From assembly GCA_050251715.1 (NCBI GenBank), contig JBFWMG010000007.1:1-64000 (forward strand): 64,000 bases of DNA, read 5' to 3'. Below the pieces are notes generated by a model, which made no database searches, was not told where the DNA came from, and saw only the letters and a list, made by a program, of their open reading frames with translations. The first letter of the stretch is position 1. Each line of letters begins with the position of its first letter. Positions 15,449 to 22,346 of the stretch are shown in pieces. The DNA is from JBFWMG01 sp050251715. GTDB lineage: Bacteria > Desulfobacterota > Desulfovibrionia > Desulfovibrionales > Desulfovibrionaceae. A program made the position numbers and the translations under genes.

Positions 15449-15477
15449 TTGACAACACGATACGATAGTACGATATT
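15449..15477 (+). promoter_or_regulatory. Promoter-like element with CGATA repeats
   Basis: TTGACA (15449-15454), 17 bp, GATATT (15472-15477). The spacer and -10 contain CGATA three times (15458, 15463, 15471), which could be binding sites. It points toward the AT-rich cargo gene 390 bp away. Confidence 0.5.
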
Positions 15478-15867
15478 AATTAAGGCATTCGACTTAGCCA
15501 ACTGCGCAGCCATCCTCTCATGTGGAAAGGCCCTCAAACGCGTTTGGGATGGGAATGAAGACAAACGACAACTTGCAGGAACGACACGACAAAAGGCATG
15601 CCTCGAAAAGGCGGCCTAGTGGGGGGAAATGTTCCGGCAGGCTTCCCGGCGTTTCGGTGCCGAATCCTTGCGGCAAAGCCTGGCCCGAGATCGGCTGGGC
15701 TCTCTTGTCCCGGCAACGATCCCGGCAAGATGGAAGCGCATCCCCCGTCCCACATCTAGCCCATGCGAGATGCCCTGCACCCCGTGTGCCGGTGCAACAG
15801 CTACCAATTAGGCACGATAATGTTGCAGCAGCAGGGGAAACGCAACCGACAACACTTGGAGGACATT

Positions 15868-16362
15868 ATGAAAAAGCATTTTTCTTTTGAACAGCATCTT
15901 GAACATGGTGAAGCATTGCAGCGCGCGTTAATCTTCATCACTCATCTCTCAACAGAGCTCGGAAATACATATGGGAGTACGAGCAAATCATTTTTAGCAT
16001 CGCAAAATGTGCTTAAAACAATTCAAAAATTTAAAAGCGAACTCGATAGCCTTGTGTTTATAGAAAATAAGGAAATGACATGCAATGAAAATGCATCGGT
16101 ATACTATGCAATGAACCGCATAAAAGAAAATAAAGATAGCGTGTCAAACGACAACCAAACGGATAGCAACAAAGAATTGATTTATATTTCGACATCGTGC
16201 AAATATGGCCACGAAAATGCCATCCCGATACCAAACCCAGCCGCCATAGACAACGCGACAGAAGAAATACATATAATAACGCAATGTAATTGTGGATACC
16301 CAATAAATCTATGCATGAAGAAAAACACTGACGGCAAGTGGTATATAGAGCATGCTTTGTAG
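15868..16362 (+). CDS. AT-rich cargo protein of unknown function
   Basis: A 164-residue protein I do not recognise. It has a helical N-terminal half (HLEHGEALQRALIFITHLST, VLKTIQKFKSELDSL), a polar linker, and a C-terminal half of short strands with clustered cysteines (STSCKYGHE, TQCNCGYPINLC) that might bind a metal. No signal peptide or membrane segment is visible. The ATG follows TTGGAGG by 5 nt, a convincing start. Codon use is far more A/T-rich than the chromosome, like the other cargo gene, which indicates foreign origin. Its position beside attR marks it as accessory. Confidence 0.65.
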   Translation: MKKHFSFEQHLEHGEALQRALIFITHLSTELGNTYGSTSKSFLASQNVLKTIQKFKSELDSLVFIENKEMTCNENASVYYAMNRIKENKDSVSNDNQTDSNKELIYISTSCKYGHENAIPIPNPAAIDNATEEIHIITQCNCGYPINLCMKKNTDGKWYIEHAL

Positions 16363-16422
16363 TGTATCTCCATGTTGACAAAAATATCTACTATAAAATT
16401 CGACAAAAAGAAGACGTAAAAT

Positions 16423-16435
16423 GGGACGTAAAAAG
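16423..16435 (+). repeat. Possible integrase arm-type site, right
   Basis: GACGTAAAA occurs twice with a 12-bp period (16413-16421 and 16425-16433). The second, extended as GGGACGTAAAAAG, resembles 11768-11781 at the left end. Confidence 0.35.
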
Positions 16436-16511
16436 CTATGAAACTACTCGTTCACTGCTTTTGATTTCCATCAAATAGCTGTGCTACGCTCCATATCGTA
16501 GGGACAAGCAT

Positions 16512-16572
16512 CCTCTCACGCCGTTAACAGGGGTTCAAATCCCCTTGGGGACGCCAAAGAAAGCAAAGGGTT
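16512..16572 (+). repeat. attR: right copy of 61-bp direct repeat
   Basis: It is identical to 11678-11738 and contains only the 3' part of tRNA-Glu with no 5' half, so it is the displaced original end of the gene and not a second tRNA. Confidence 0.95.
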
Positions 16573-16595
16573 GCATCGCAAGATGCAACCCTTTT
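16565..16595 (+). terminator. Original tRNA-Glu terminator, displaced by the element
   Basis: AAAGGGTTGCATC and GATGCAACCCTTT form a perfect 13-bp stem with a GCAA loop and a trailing T. It has the same AAAGGGTT start as the element's terminator at the left end but a different stem beyond the repeat. Confidence 0.85.
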
Positions 16596-16654
16596 CGCGT
16601 TGCCGGGGATCGTTTCCAGTCTTGAATGGCGCGCCGGCCGTTCCCTCTTTCATA

Positions 16655-16690
16655 CAAAACGGCACCCGAGAGGACTCAGGTGCCGTTTTG
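16655..16690 (-). terminator. Bidirectional terminator downstream of ferredoxin
   Basis: CAAAACGGCACC and GGTGCCGTTTTG form a perfect 12-bp stem with a 12-nt loop. The A/T ends give a short U-run in either direction. It lies 46 nt beyond the ferredoxin stop codon. Confidence 0.8.
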
Positions 16691-16735
16691 CATGTGACCG
16701 GCCGCTTCGAACGCAGCCGGGTCAGTCAATGCGAC

Positions 16736-16912
16736 CTACGCATCCGTACTGATTGCATTGAAGCCACACTCAGCCTCGCATGCGCCGCAATCAATACAGT
16801 TGTCATTTATCTCATAGTAGCTTTTCCCGGGAGTGTGGATGATCGCCTCAGCAGGGCAAACGCTTTGACATGCGCCACAGAACTGACATTCATCTGAATC
16901 GATTGTATGCAT
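16736..16912 (-). CDS. 2[4Fe-4S] ferredoxin
   Basis: A 58-residue electron carrier. Two cluster motifs are intact: CQFCGACQSVCP near the start and CIDCGACEAEC near the end, each supplying CxxCxxC plus the distant Cys that ligates the other cluster. Short clostridial-type ferredoxins pass electrons among oxidoreductases, hydrogenases and radical SAM enzymes in anaerobes. The ATG at 16912 has GAAGGAG upstream; the in-frame extension to 16939 is unlikely. It stands alone with its own terminator. It could in principle reduce the radical SAM proteins of the nearby locus, but nothing in the sequence shows that. Confidence 0.93.
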   Translation of the reverse strand: MHTIDSDECQFCGACQSVCPAEAIIHTPGKSYYEINDNCIDCGACEAECGFNAISTDA

Positions 16913-17244
16913 TTTTTCTCCTTCCCATAGCGATAGCATTCATATATTAGAAAATTAGAGACTCATACGGCATCGCAGTGGGATGTCAACGAGAACATGC
17001 GCCGCATGTTCCGACTTCGACAAAAATGCGTCTATTGGGCATGGTAGATGACACCTAGGACGCCCCCCAACCTTGTAAACGGTACGTCAGGCGGCAAACC
17101 AGACAGGTACTGTGCACGCCATGCCCTGGATGCTGGCAGACAGTACGCGTTGCATGGCTTGTGGCACCAGCACATGGCTTCTCACCGCACTAACTGTACA
17201 GCGCTAGTATTCACCTGACACTGCCGCCCCTGGCGGGGTGTTGA
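16913..17244. other. Intergenic, with probable IS end
   Basis: The first 100 bp should carry the ferredoxin promoter. Near 17187-17215 the minus-strand sequence reads CAGGTGAATACTAGCGCTG followed by TACAGTTA, which looks like the end of the decayed insertion sequence. No gene is supported here. Confidence 0.45.
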
Positions 17245-17800
17245 TTATGCTGCCTTGTAGCCTGCCTTCTTTGTCTGCTCGGTCTTCGGCAGTCCGTCCA
17301 GGAAGGCCTGATGAGGCGTCCTGCCTTCCATGCCGCGCCCCTGGCGGGTTCGGTCGTGGTTGTCGCCGTGCAGGTAACTGTCCAAATCCTTTTGCATTTC
17401 AGCCACGGATTCATACCACTTCTCCCGGCTCTTGATCCGGAAGTGCTCGTCCATGAGCGTGCGGCGCAGGCACTCCACAAAGCCGTTGCTTTGCAACCTG
17501 CGCACCTTGGTTGCACGGTGCTCAATGCCCGCCAATTGCAGGAACGGCTCATAGGCATACCTGTCGGGCCTGCCGCAGAACTCCCGCCCGTTGTCCGAGA
17601 GAATGGTGCTGATGGCCGCCCCATGGACCTCGCAGGACGGCAGCACGTCCTCGTTCAATACATGCACCGCCGTCACCGGCAGTCTTGTGGTGTACAGCCG
17701 CCCCCAGGCGTAGCGGCAGTGGCAGTCCAGCACCGATTGCAGGTAGACCCGCCCCACGCCCTTGAAAGCACGCCCCCTATAGTTACGGCCACAACACACG
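17245..17800 (-). pseudogene. 5'-truncated IS481-type transposase
   Basis: The frame encodes the C-terminal two thirds of a DDE transposase (rve core): GRVYLQSVLDCH with the first Asp, ILSDNGREFCGRPD with the second, QSNGFVECLRRTLMDEHF with the Glu, then WYESVAEMQKDLDSYL and QGRGMEGRTPHQAFLDG. The N-terminal helix-turn-helix part is missing: upstream of about 17800 the frame continues into sequence unlike a transposase. Several residues normally conserved in this family are changed (for example the FVERFHRT segment reads FVECLRRT). The copy is therefore inactive. It marks an old insertion at the edge of the glycan locus. Confidence 0.8.
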
Positions 17801-17963
17801 ATATGCATGAACACGGGAGCCGTTGTTTCCAATGGCGAAGACGGACCTCCCTTGGACGCCCGGCCTCGTGACCGCCTGGGCGGAACCACGGATGGCCGCG
17901 CGCCAGCCCAAACCGGAAAGCCGACCAGGAGCGCCCAGCGCCATGTCTCTCCACACCGCAACC

Positions 17964-17981
17964 CCGCGCCCTCGGGCGCGG
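17964..17981. repeat. Short GC hairpin before the sialidase-like gene
   Basis: CCGCGCCC and GGGCGCGG are separated by two bases, 18 bp before the ATG at 18000. No T-tract follows. Confidence 0.5.
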
Positions 17982-17999
17982 CGCCAAGGATAGGCGACC

Positions 18000-19640
18000 A
18001 TGCCAAGCCTGACCACCATGCCCGAGCGCCATGTCGTCATCGACCGCCGCGAGGGGCATTACCTATGCTTCCCGGACATCGCCCACAGCGGCGACGGCGC
18101 GCTGCTGTGCGTGTACAACGAATTCGACAAGCACGTGGGCACACGGCGCAGACTCATGCTCAAACGTAGCGAGGACGGAGGCCGCACCTGGGACGCCCCG
18201 CGCATGCTCTGCGCCCAGGAAAGCCACTGCCCCCGCATCACACGCCTTTCGGACGGCATGCTCATCATCACCGACGACGCCATCACCGGCCTCTACTTCA
18301 GCACCGACCAGGGCCGCACATGGGCTCCGCAACAAAACGCCGGATTGGCGCACGGCCTTATCGACCACGTTCTGGAATTCGACACCGACGTGCTCTTCAC
18401 CACCGGGCATCTGCATCGCGGCAACCGCCCACAACCCAAGATCAGGCAAGCGCCCACCGAGCAAATGGGATATCTCTCTCCCAATCGGGGCCGCTATTGG
18501 AATCCCCTGTCCATCATCGCCAATGAAAAATGCCTTGTCCTGTGCGAAGCCTCCGTGATCCGCCTTCCCGGCAAGACCGGAGGGGAAAAGGAACCCATAC
18601 GCCTGCTGGCGCTCATGCGCGAAAACTCCTCTGTGGGCGAACCCATGTATTATTGCGTGAGTGAAGACAACGGCGTGACCTGGAGCCAACCCATGCCCAC
18701 ACCGCTGGTCGGCCATCGCCCTTCCTTGGGCTGGACCCAATCCGGCAAGCTGCTCGTCACCTACCGCGACGTGGGACCGGCCCCCGGCACAAAGGCGTGG
18801 CTGGGCACGCTGGAGGAGTTGTGCTCGGATTTCGCCGTGCATGGCCTGCATCCCACGCCGGGCAATCCGCGCTGGACCCCGGAGGGATTGCTCACAACCT
18901 GTTCAGGCGGATTGGACACTGCCGTGCGCTATGGTTTGCGACCGATCACGGATCCGGAATTCGCCACGGCCAGCCTGGAGGTCGAGGTGCATGTGCGCGA
19001 GGCGGACCAGCACGGCTGCGGCCTTTATCTGGGTGGCATATGGTGGAAACTCTACCCGGACGGCCTGGCACCCCGCCCCATCACGGCCTCCACAGACGAA
19101 ACCACGCCACGAGTGCCGTACGCCCTCGGCATTCCCCACACTATCCGCGTGGACTACGTACCTGGCCAATGCAGCCTGTTCGTGGATGGCGAGCACAAGG
19201 GGGATTTCCCGGCGGGCCGTACCAATGTCAACAGCAGGCCCATCCTGGTGGGGGTTGCCGACCGGTTGGAAGACAACCGGTGCGATGTGTTGTGGCGGCG
19301 CATGCACCTTGCCACGCACGAACCGCGACTGGGCCGCGACTATACATGGTCGTGGGACCACGCGAACGGCCAAATACCCGACGCCTGGATCAACGCCCAC
19401 GTCCTGGAATTGCAGAACGACCGCCAGGCTCATCTGGCTGACTTTGGATACTCGGGTTGGGTGGAGCTGACACCCAAAAAACGGATTTCAAGAAGAAACG
19501 CTCGCGGTAGCCGCATAGCGAAAAACAACCAGTTCCTCTGCGTCTACCATCATGGCGACGCCTCTGCTCCAGGCTACCGCAGGGGCTACACTGCCCATGT
19601 GGCAGGAACATGGTTTTCCGAGGCGGATTTCAAGCGCTGA
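18000..19640 (+). CDS. BNR/Asp-box sialidase-like protein without a signal peptide
   Basis: A 546-residue protein. Three Asp-box (SxDxGxxW) repeats are clear in the first half: SEDGGRTW, STDQGRTW and SEDNGVTW, the hallmark of six-bladed sialidase propellers; SHCPRITRLSDG sits where sialidases carry their first substrate arginine region. Residues about 310-460 look like a lectin-type beta-sandwich (LEVEVHVREADQHGCGLYLG, IPHTIRVDYVPGQCSLFVDG). There is no signal peptide or membrane segment, so it is predicted cytoplasmic, which is unusual. It is convergent with the nonulosonate genes. It may act on a CMP- or glycan-bound nonulosonate, or merely bind it; a full set of catalytic residues was not confirmed. 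AAGGA lies upstream of the ATG. Confidence 0.75.
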   Translation: MPSLTTMPERHVVIDRREGHYLCFPDIAHSGDGALLCVYNEFDKHVGTRRRLMLKRSEDGGRTWDAPRMLCAQESHCPRITRLSDGMLIITDDAITGLYFSTDQGRTWAPQQNAGLAHGLIDHVLEFDTDVLFTTGHLHRGNRPQPKIRQAPTEQMGYLSPNRGRYWNPLSIIANEKCLVLCEASVIRLPGKTGGEKEPIRLLALMRENSSVGEPMYYCVSEDNGVTWSQPMPTPLVGHRPSLGWTQSGKLLVTYRDVGPAPGTKAWLGTLEELCSDFAVHGLHPTPGNPRWTPEGLLTTCSGGLDTAVRYGLRPITDPEFATASLEVEVHVREADQHGCGLYLGGIWWKLYPDGLAPRPITASTDETTPRVPYALGIPHTIRVDYVPGQCSLFVDGEHKGDFPAGRTNVNSRPILVGVADRLEDNRCDVLWRRMHLATHEPRLGRDYTWSWDHANGQIPDAWINAHVLELQNDRQAHLADFGYSGWVELTPKKRISRRNARGSRIAKNNQFLCVYHHGDASAPGYRRGYTAHVAGTWFSEADFKR

Positions 19641-19755
19641 CAGGCCGGCGGCCTCATGTTCATCACGGCACAGGACGCGACGCGACGCCCGGAGCATAGG
19701 CAAGCGTCCCGCAACCGGCGCCACGCCATTGCCGGATATCACATGCCGCCCGCCG

Positions 19756-20709
19756 CTACCCCTCTCGGCTATCCAGCGCTGCGGTCACCGCAGCCGCAAG
19801 CACGGCGGAAAATACGCCACCATCCCATCGTTCAAGTCCAGCCACAAGCTCACCCTTGGCCGCAAAGGCACGCACCACCGGCGCTTCGTGCTCAATGGAC
19901 GCTATGGCGATGGTGGGCACACCGAGCGCACGCAATTCGTACAGCGTAAGACCGCCCGCAGCCACGGCCACATCACATGCCGCCATGAGCGCGGCAAGCG
20001 ACGCTGGATTGCGCACATACCGCACGGTCGAGGTATCTGGCAGCCGCAACAACGTCCTATCCGCAATTCCCGGCCCCAACACTACCGTGGCGCGGAGGGG
20101 GAGACGGCTCGCCTCCAGCACGGTAGCGACCCGTACGGTCAGCCCCGCCGGATCCGCGCCGCCGAACGTGACCAGCACATGGCAATGGGGACCGTCTGGC
20201 GGCGTGCGGCAAAGCCCTTCAAACTCCTCAGACAGGATGCAATAATCCGGGCCGAGCAGGGTTCTTGCGGCGTGCGGGTACAGTGCCCCCTCTGCCAGAA
20301 CACTGTAATTAAGCACCGTGTCCACATCTTCCGCGCAACCGCCGCCGTCATCCAACACCACAGTACGCAGCCCGGCCTTTCTGGCCTGTCCCATCAACGC
20401 ACCGTCGCCTCCCGGCACATCAACGACGAGAGTGTCCGCACCGCGCACAAGGTTCCACCTATCGGCGACGTCCACCGCACTGATAACATCTTCCCCCAAT
20501 GCCCGGGCCACATCCATTCCCTGGGCGGTGCGAGCCATGAGAAAAACGCTGCCCGCCCCAAAGACAGCGGACGCAGCGCGAGCGAGCCGATGGCACCGCA
20601 TGAGATGGCCATAGGACAATCCGCGCACCGCGCCGGCGTCCACCCTGAACAGCAGCCGCGTCGGCTGTGGCTCAGGAAAGAGGCGTAGGACGAGTTCCCG
20701 GATATGCAC
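19756..20709 (-). CDS. PseG/SpsG-type nucleotide-sugar hydrolase
   Basis: About 317 residues with a GT-B-like fold. LLFRVDAGAVRGLSYGHLMR (about 22-41) is the family's nucleotide-sugar loop with the catalytic-type His; later strands VLVTFGGADPAG and VAVAAGGLTLYELRALGVPT complete the UDP-binding half. PseG removes UDP from an altrose derivative before condensation with pyruvate; SpsG in Bacillus spore-coat loci is related. Here the donor nucleotide is unknown. The start is uncertain: GTG at 20709 is nearest to the conserved opening, and GTG at 20757 is also possible; both overlap the preceding gene. The gene order synthase-cytidylyltransferase-hydrolase is the same as spsE-spsF-spsG. Confidence 0.82.
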   Translation of the reverse strand: MHIRELVLRLFPEPQPTRLLFRVDAGAVRGLSYGHLMRCHRLARAASAVFGAGSVFLMARTAQGMDVARALGEDVISAVDVADRWNLVRGADTLVVDVPGGDGALMGQARKAGLRTVVLDDGGGCAEDVDTVLNYSVLAEGALYPHAARTLLGPDYCILSEEFEGLCRTPPDGPHCHVLVTFGGADPAGLTVRVATVLEASRLPLRATVVLGPGIADRTLLRLPDTSTVRYVRNPASLAALMAACDVAVAAGGLTLYELRALGVPTIAIASIEHEAPVVRAFAAKGELVAGLERWDGGVFSAVLAAAVTAALDSREG

Positions 20710-21358
20710 GACGGATGTTCCAGCCCAGAGGATCGGGATGGTTGGCGACCAATCCACTCACGCGGAGCCAGTCCTCGTGCGTGTCAATGGAACAGTCGAT
20801 GTCCGGCAGGGACTCGGCCACGGGCGGCAGGTGAAAAATGTGGGCCGGTTCCAAATGCTCCAGGGGCCAGACGTTCAAATGTTCACGGGCATGGGGTGTC
20901 TGTGCGTCGCGGTGCATGGCGCGCAGCATGTCCGCTTCGAACGCGTCCACCCCCACCCCCCTGGGAAACGCACCAAGGCTGCTCAAATAGTTCCACCGCC
21001 CCGTGGCGGCGGCCTTGGCCAACGGGCGTATGGCGTCCGGTTCGGTCAGGGGGTTGTCACCCGTGATGCGCACCACATATTCTGCGGGAAACGCATCCAG
21101 ACACTGGCAATAGCGGGCGAGCACGTCATCCTCGCAGCCTCGTACGCAGGGCGTTCCCACCTCGTCCGCCCAACGCGCCAGGATATCGTCTTCTGACCGC
21201 TGCGTGGTGGCGAGCACCAGTTGAACGCCGGGCAACGCACGTTGCATGCGACGCAGCAAAAACACGACCAAGGGCATGCCCGCAAACGGATACAGCGCCT
21301 TGCCGAAAAGCCGCCGCGACGCATAGCGGCACTGCACGACCAAAAGCAGGCCGCGCAC
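20672..21358 (-). CDS. SpsF-like cytidylyltransferase (CMP-sugar activation)
   Basis: A 228-residue nucleotidyltransferase of the SpsF branch of the NeuA/KdsB superfamily. The opening VVQCRYASRRLFGKALYPFA corresponds to the R-x-S-[TR]-RL-PGK activation loop, with VRITGDNPLTEPD as the acidic metal site. It would activate the NeuB product as its CMP ester. GTG at 21358 has GGAAGG nine bases upstream and begins two bases after the synthase stop codon. It is one of at least two CMP-sugar synthetase-type proteins in the locus. Confidence 0.85.
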   Translation of the reverse strand: MRGLLLVVQCRYASRRLFGKALYPFAGMPLVVFLLRRMQRALPGVQLVLATTQRSEDDILARWADEVGTPCVRGCEDDVLARYCQCLDAFPAEYVVRITGDNPLTEPDAIRPLAKAAATGRWNYLSSLGAFPRGVGVDAFEADMLRAMHRDAQTPHAREHLNVWPLEHLEPAHIFHLPPVAESLPDIDCSIDTHEDWLRVSGLVANHPDPLGWNIRRAYPGTRPTPLS

Positions 21359-21360
21359 GA

Positions 21361-22326
21361 CTACACCTTCCTCAGGCTGAACGGAGCGTATTGCGCCATA
21401 CCGGCCTCGCTGCGCAGGCCCGGCAATCGCAGTGCGTCGTGAGGCGTAAGCGACGTGGGCGGACGGCAAAGCAGGATATCCTCTTCGGTCACAACGGCAC
21501 CGGGCGCGATGTCCCGCGCCGCATACACCCCACGCCGAAAGATGGCGGCGTTGGCCGCGTCCAGCCTATCGTTCACATCGGGATTGCCCAGCATGGCACG
21601 CAGCAGCGTCAGGCGTTCCCGCAGTTCCACAAGCTGCGCAGGCGTTGCCGAATGGCTGTGGTCCGCCGTGGTCAGGGTGTTGTCCAAAGTAAAATGGGTC
21701 TCAATGATATCCGCCCCGGCCACGGCGGCGGCAAAACATGCCTCGATGCCCGGATAGTGGTCCGAATAACCCGTGACGAGCCCAAAAACCTCCTTCAACC
21801 GGGCAATGGCCGCCAAATTGAGGTCTTCCGTGGCCGCAGGGTATTTGGAGATGCAGTGCAGGAGCGCGATCTCGCCCGCCCCGGCCTCGCGCAGAACTTC
21901 CACCGCCCCGGCGATTTCGGCCAGGGTGGCCATGCCCGTGGACAAAATCACGGGCTTTCCCGTGGAGGCCACGCGGCGCAGCAGCACGGGGTTGGACACA
22001 TCCATGGACGCGATCTTGTATCTCCCTACGCCCACCTCCTCCAGCAGATCCACGGCCCACACGCTGAACGGGGTGGAGAGGAACGCCACGCCGCAGGCAT
22101 CGGTCTCGGCCTTGAGCATACGGTGCTGCGCAATATCCATCTCGCCCATACCTATGGCGGCAAAATGCGGCGACGACGGCAGGGCGATGTCTATGGCCCG
22201 GTAGGTCTGGAATTTGACCGCATCCACGCCCGAGTCAGCTGCGGCACGGATCATGCGCCTAGCGCAATCCATGTCGCCTTCGTGGTTGAAGCCCACTTCA
22301 GCTATAAGATAAGGCATGCTATCCAT
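21361..22326 (-). CDS. neuB: NeuB-family nonulosonic acid synthase
   Basis: A 321-residue synthase that condenses phosphoenolpyruvate with a six-carbon N-acyl sugar to make a nine-carbon acid (sialic, legionaminic or pseudaminic type). The barrel begins IAEVGFNHEGDMDCARRMI; KFQTYR, LSTPF, KIASMD, ILSTGM, LLHCISKYPA, TGYSDH and IIETHFTLD are the ordered active-site strands. A C-terminal antifreeze-like SAF domain starts near 265 (RRGVYAARDIAPGAVVTEED). The ATG at 22326 follows AAGGAAA; the longer frame is rejected. The exact stereochemistry of the product cannot be read from sequence. Confidence 0.93.
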   Translation of the reverse strand: MDSMPYLIAEVGFNHEGDMDCARRMIRAAADSGVDAVKFQTYRAIDIALPSSPHFAAIGMGEMDIAQHRMLKAETDACGVAFLSTPFSVWAVDLLEEVGVGRYKIASMDVSNPVLLRRVASTGKPVILSTGMATLAEIAGAVEVLREAGAGEIALLHCISKYPAATEDLNLAAIARLKEVFGLVTGYSDHYPGIEACFAAAVAGADIIETHFTLDNTLTTADHSHSATPAQLVELRERLTLLRAMLGNPDVNDRLDAANAAIFRRGVYAARDIAPGAVVTEEDILLCRPPTSLTPHDALRLPGLRSEAGMAQYAPFSLRKV

Positions 22327-22346
22327 CTTTATTTCCTTCTGATATT

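Larger units (their letters stand above)
15287..15867. other. Element control region without a convincing gene
   Basis: About 580 bp between the divergent RHH and AT-rich cargo genes. It holds the two RHH-side palindromes (15299-15330), a GC-rich nested hairpin (15375-15420), a TTGACA promoter with CGATA repeats (15449-15477), and about 390 bp with only unconvincing short frames. It is the most likely place for a replication origin and divergent promoters. Confidence 0.6.
11678..16572. mobile_element. 4.8-kb integrative element in tRNA-Glu
   Basis: A unit bounded by identical 61-bp direct repeats and inserted at the 3' part of tRNA-Glu. Contents left to right: terminator, regulated promoter and GIY-YIG-like gene (+); int, xis, rep and a ribbon-helix-helix gene (-); an AT-rich gene of unknown function (+). 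The rep-xis-int genes overlap one another. Having a replication initiator beside integrase and excisionase suggests an excised circular form that can replicate. No capsid, secretion or relaxase/mating genes are seen, so transfer would need a helper (inference). It resembles a minimal integrative plasmid or phage satellite; no closer family can be named from sequence alone. Confidence 0.9.

Noticed and set aside
15299..15477. CRISPR-like repeats
   Set aside because: The palindromes and CGATA repeats are too short and too few, with no regular spacers or cas genes. No CRISPR array was seen anywhere in the window.
15522..15890. 122-codon plus-strand frame in the element control region
   Set aside because: No ribosome site, low-complexity Arg/Pro/Gly content, and it runs into the start of the convincing gene at 15868 in another frame.
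16512..16572. Second tRNA-Glu gene
   Set aside because: Only the 3' part of the tRNA is present; there is no 5' acceptor strand or D arm. It is the attR copy of the direct repeat.
11678..16572. Filamentous prophage
   Set aside because: The rep gene resembles the initiator family used by such phages, but no coat, assembly (Zot-like) or secretion genes are present, so only an element or satellite label is supported.
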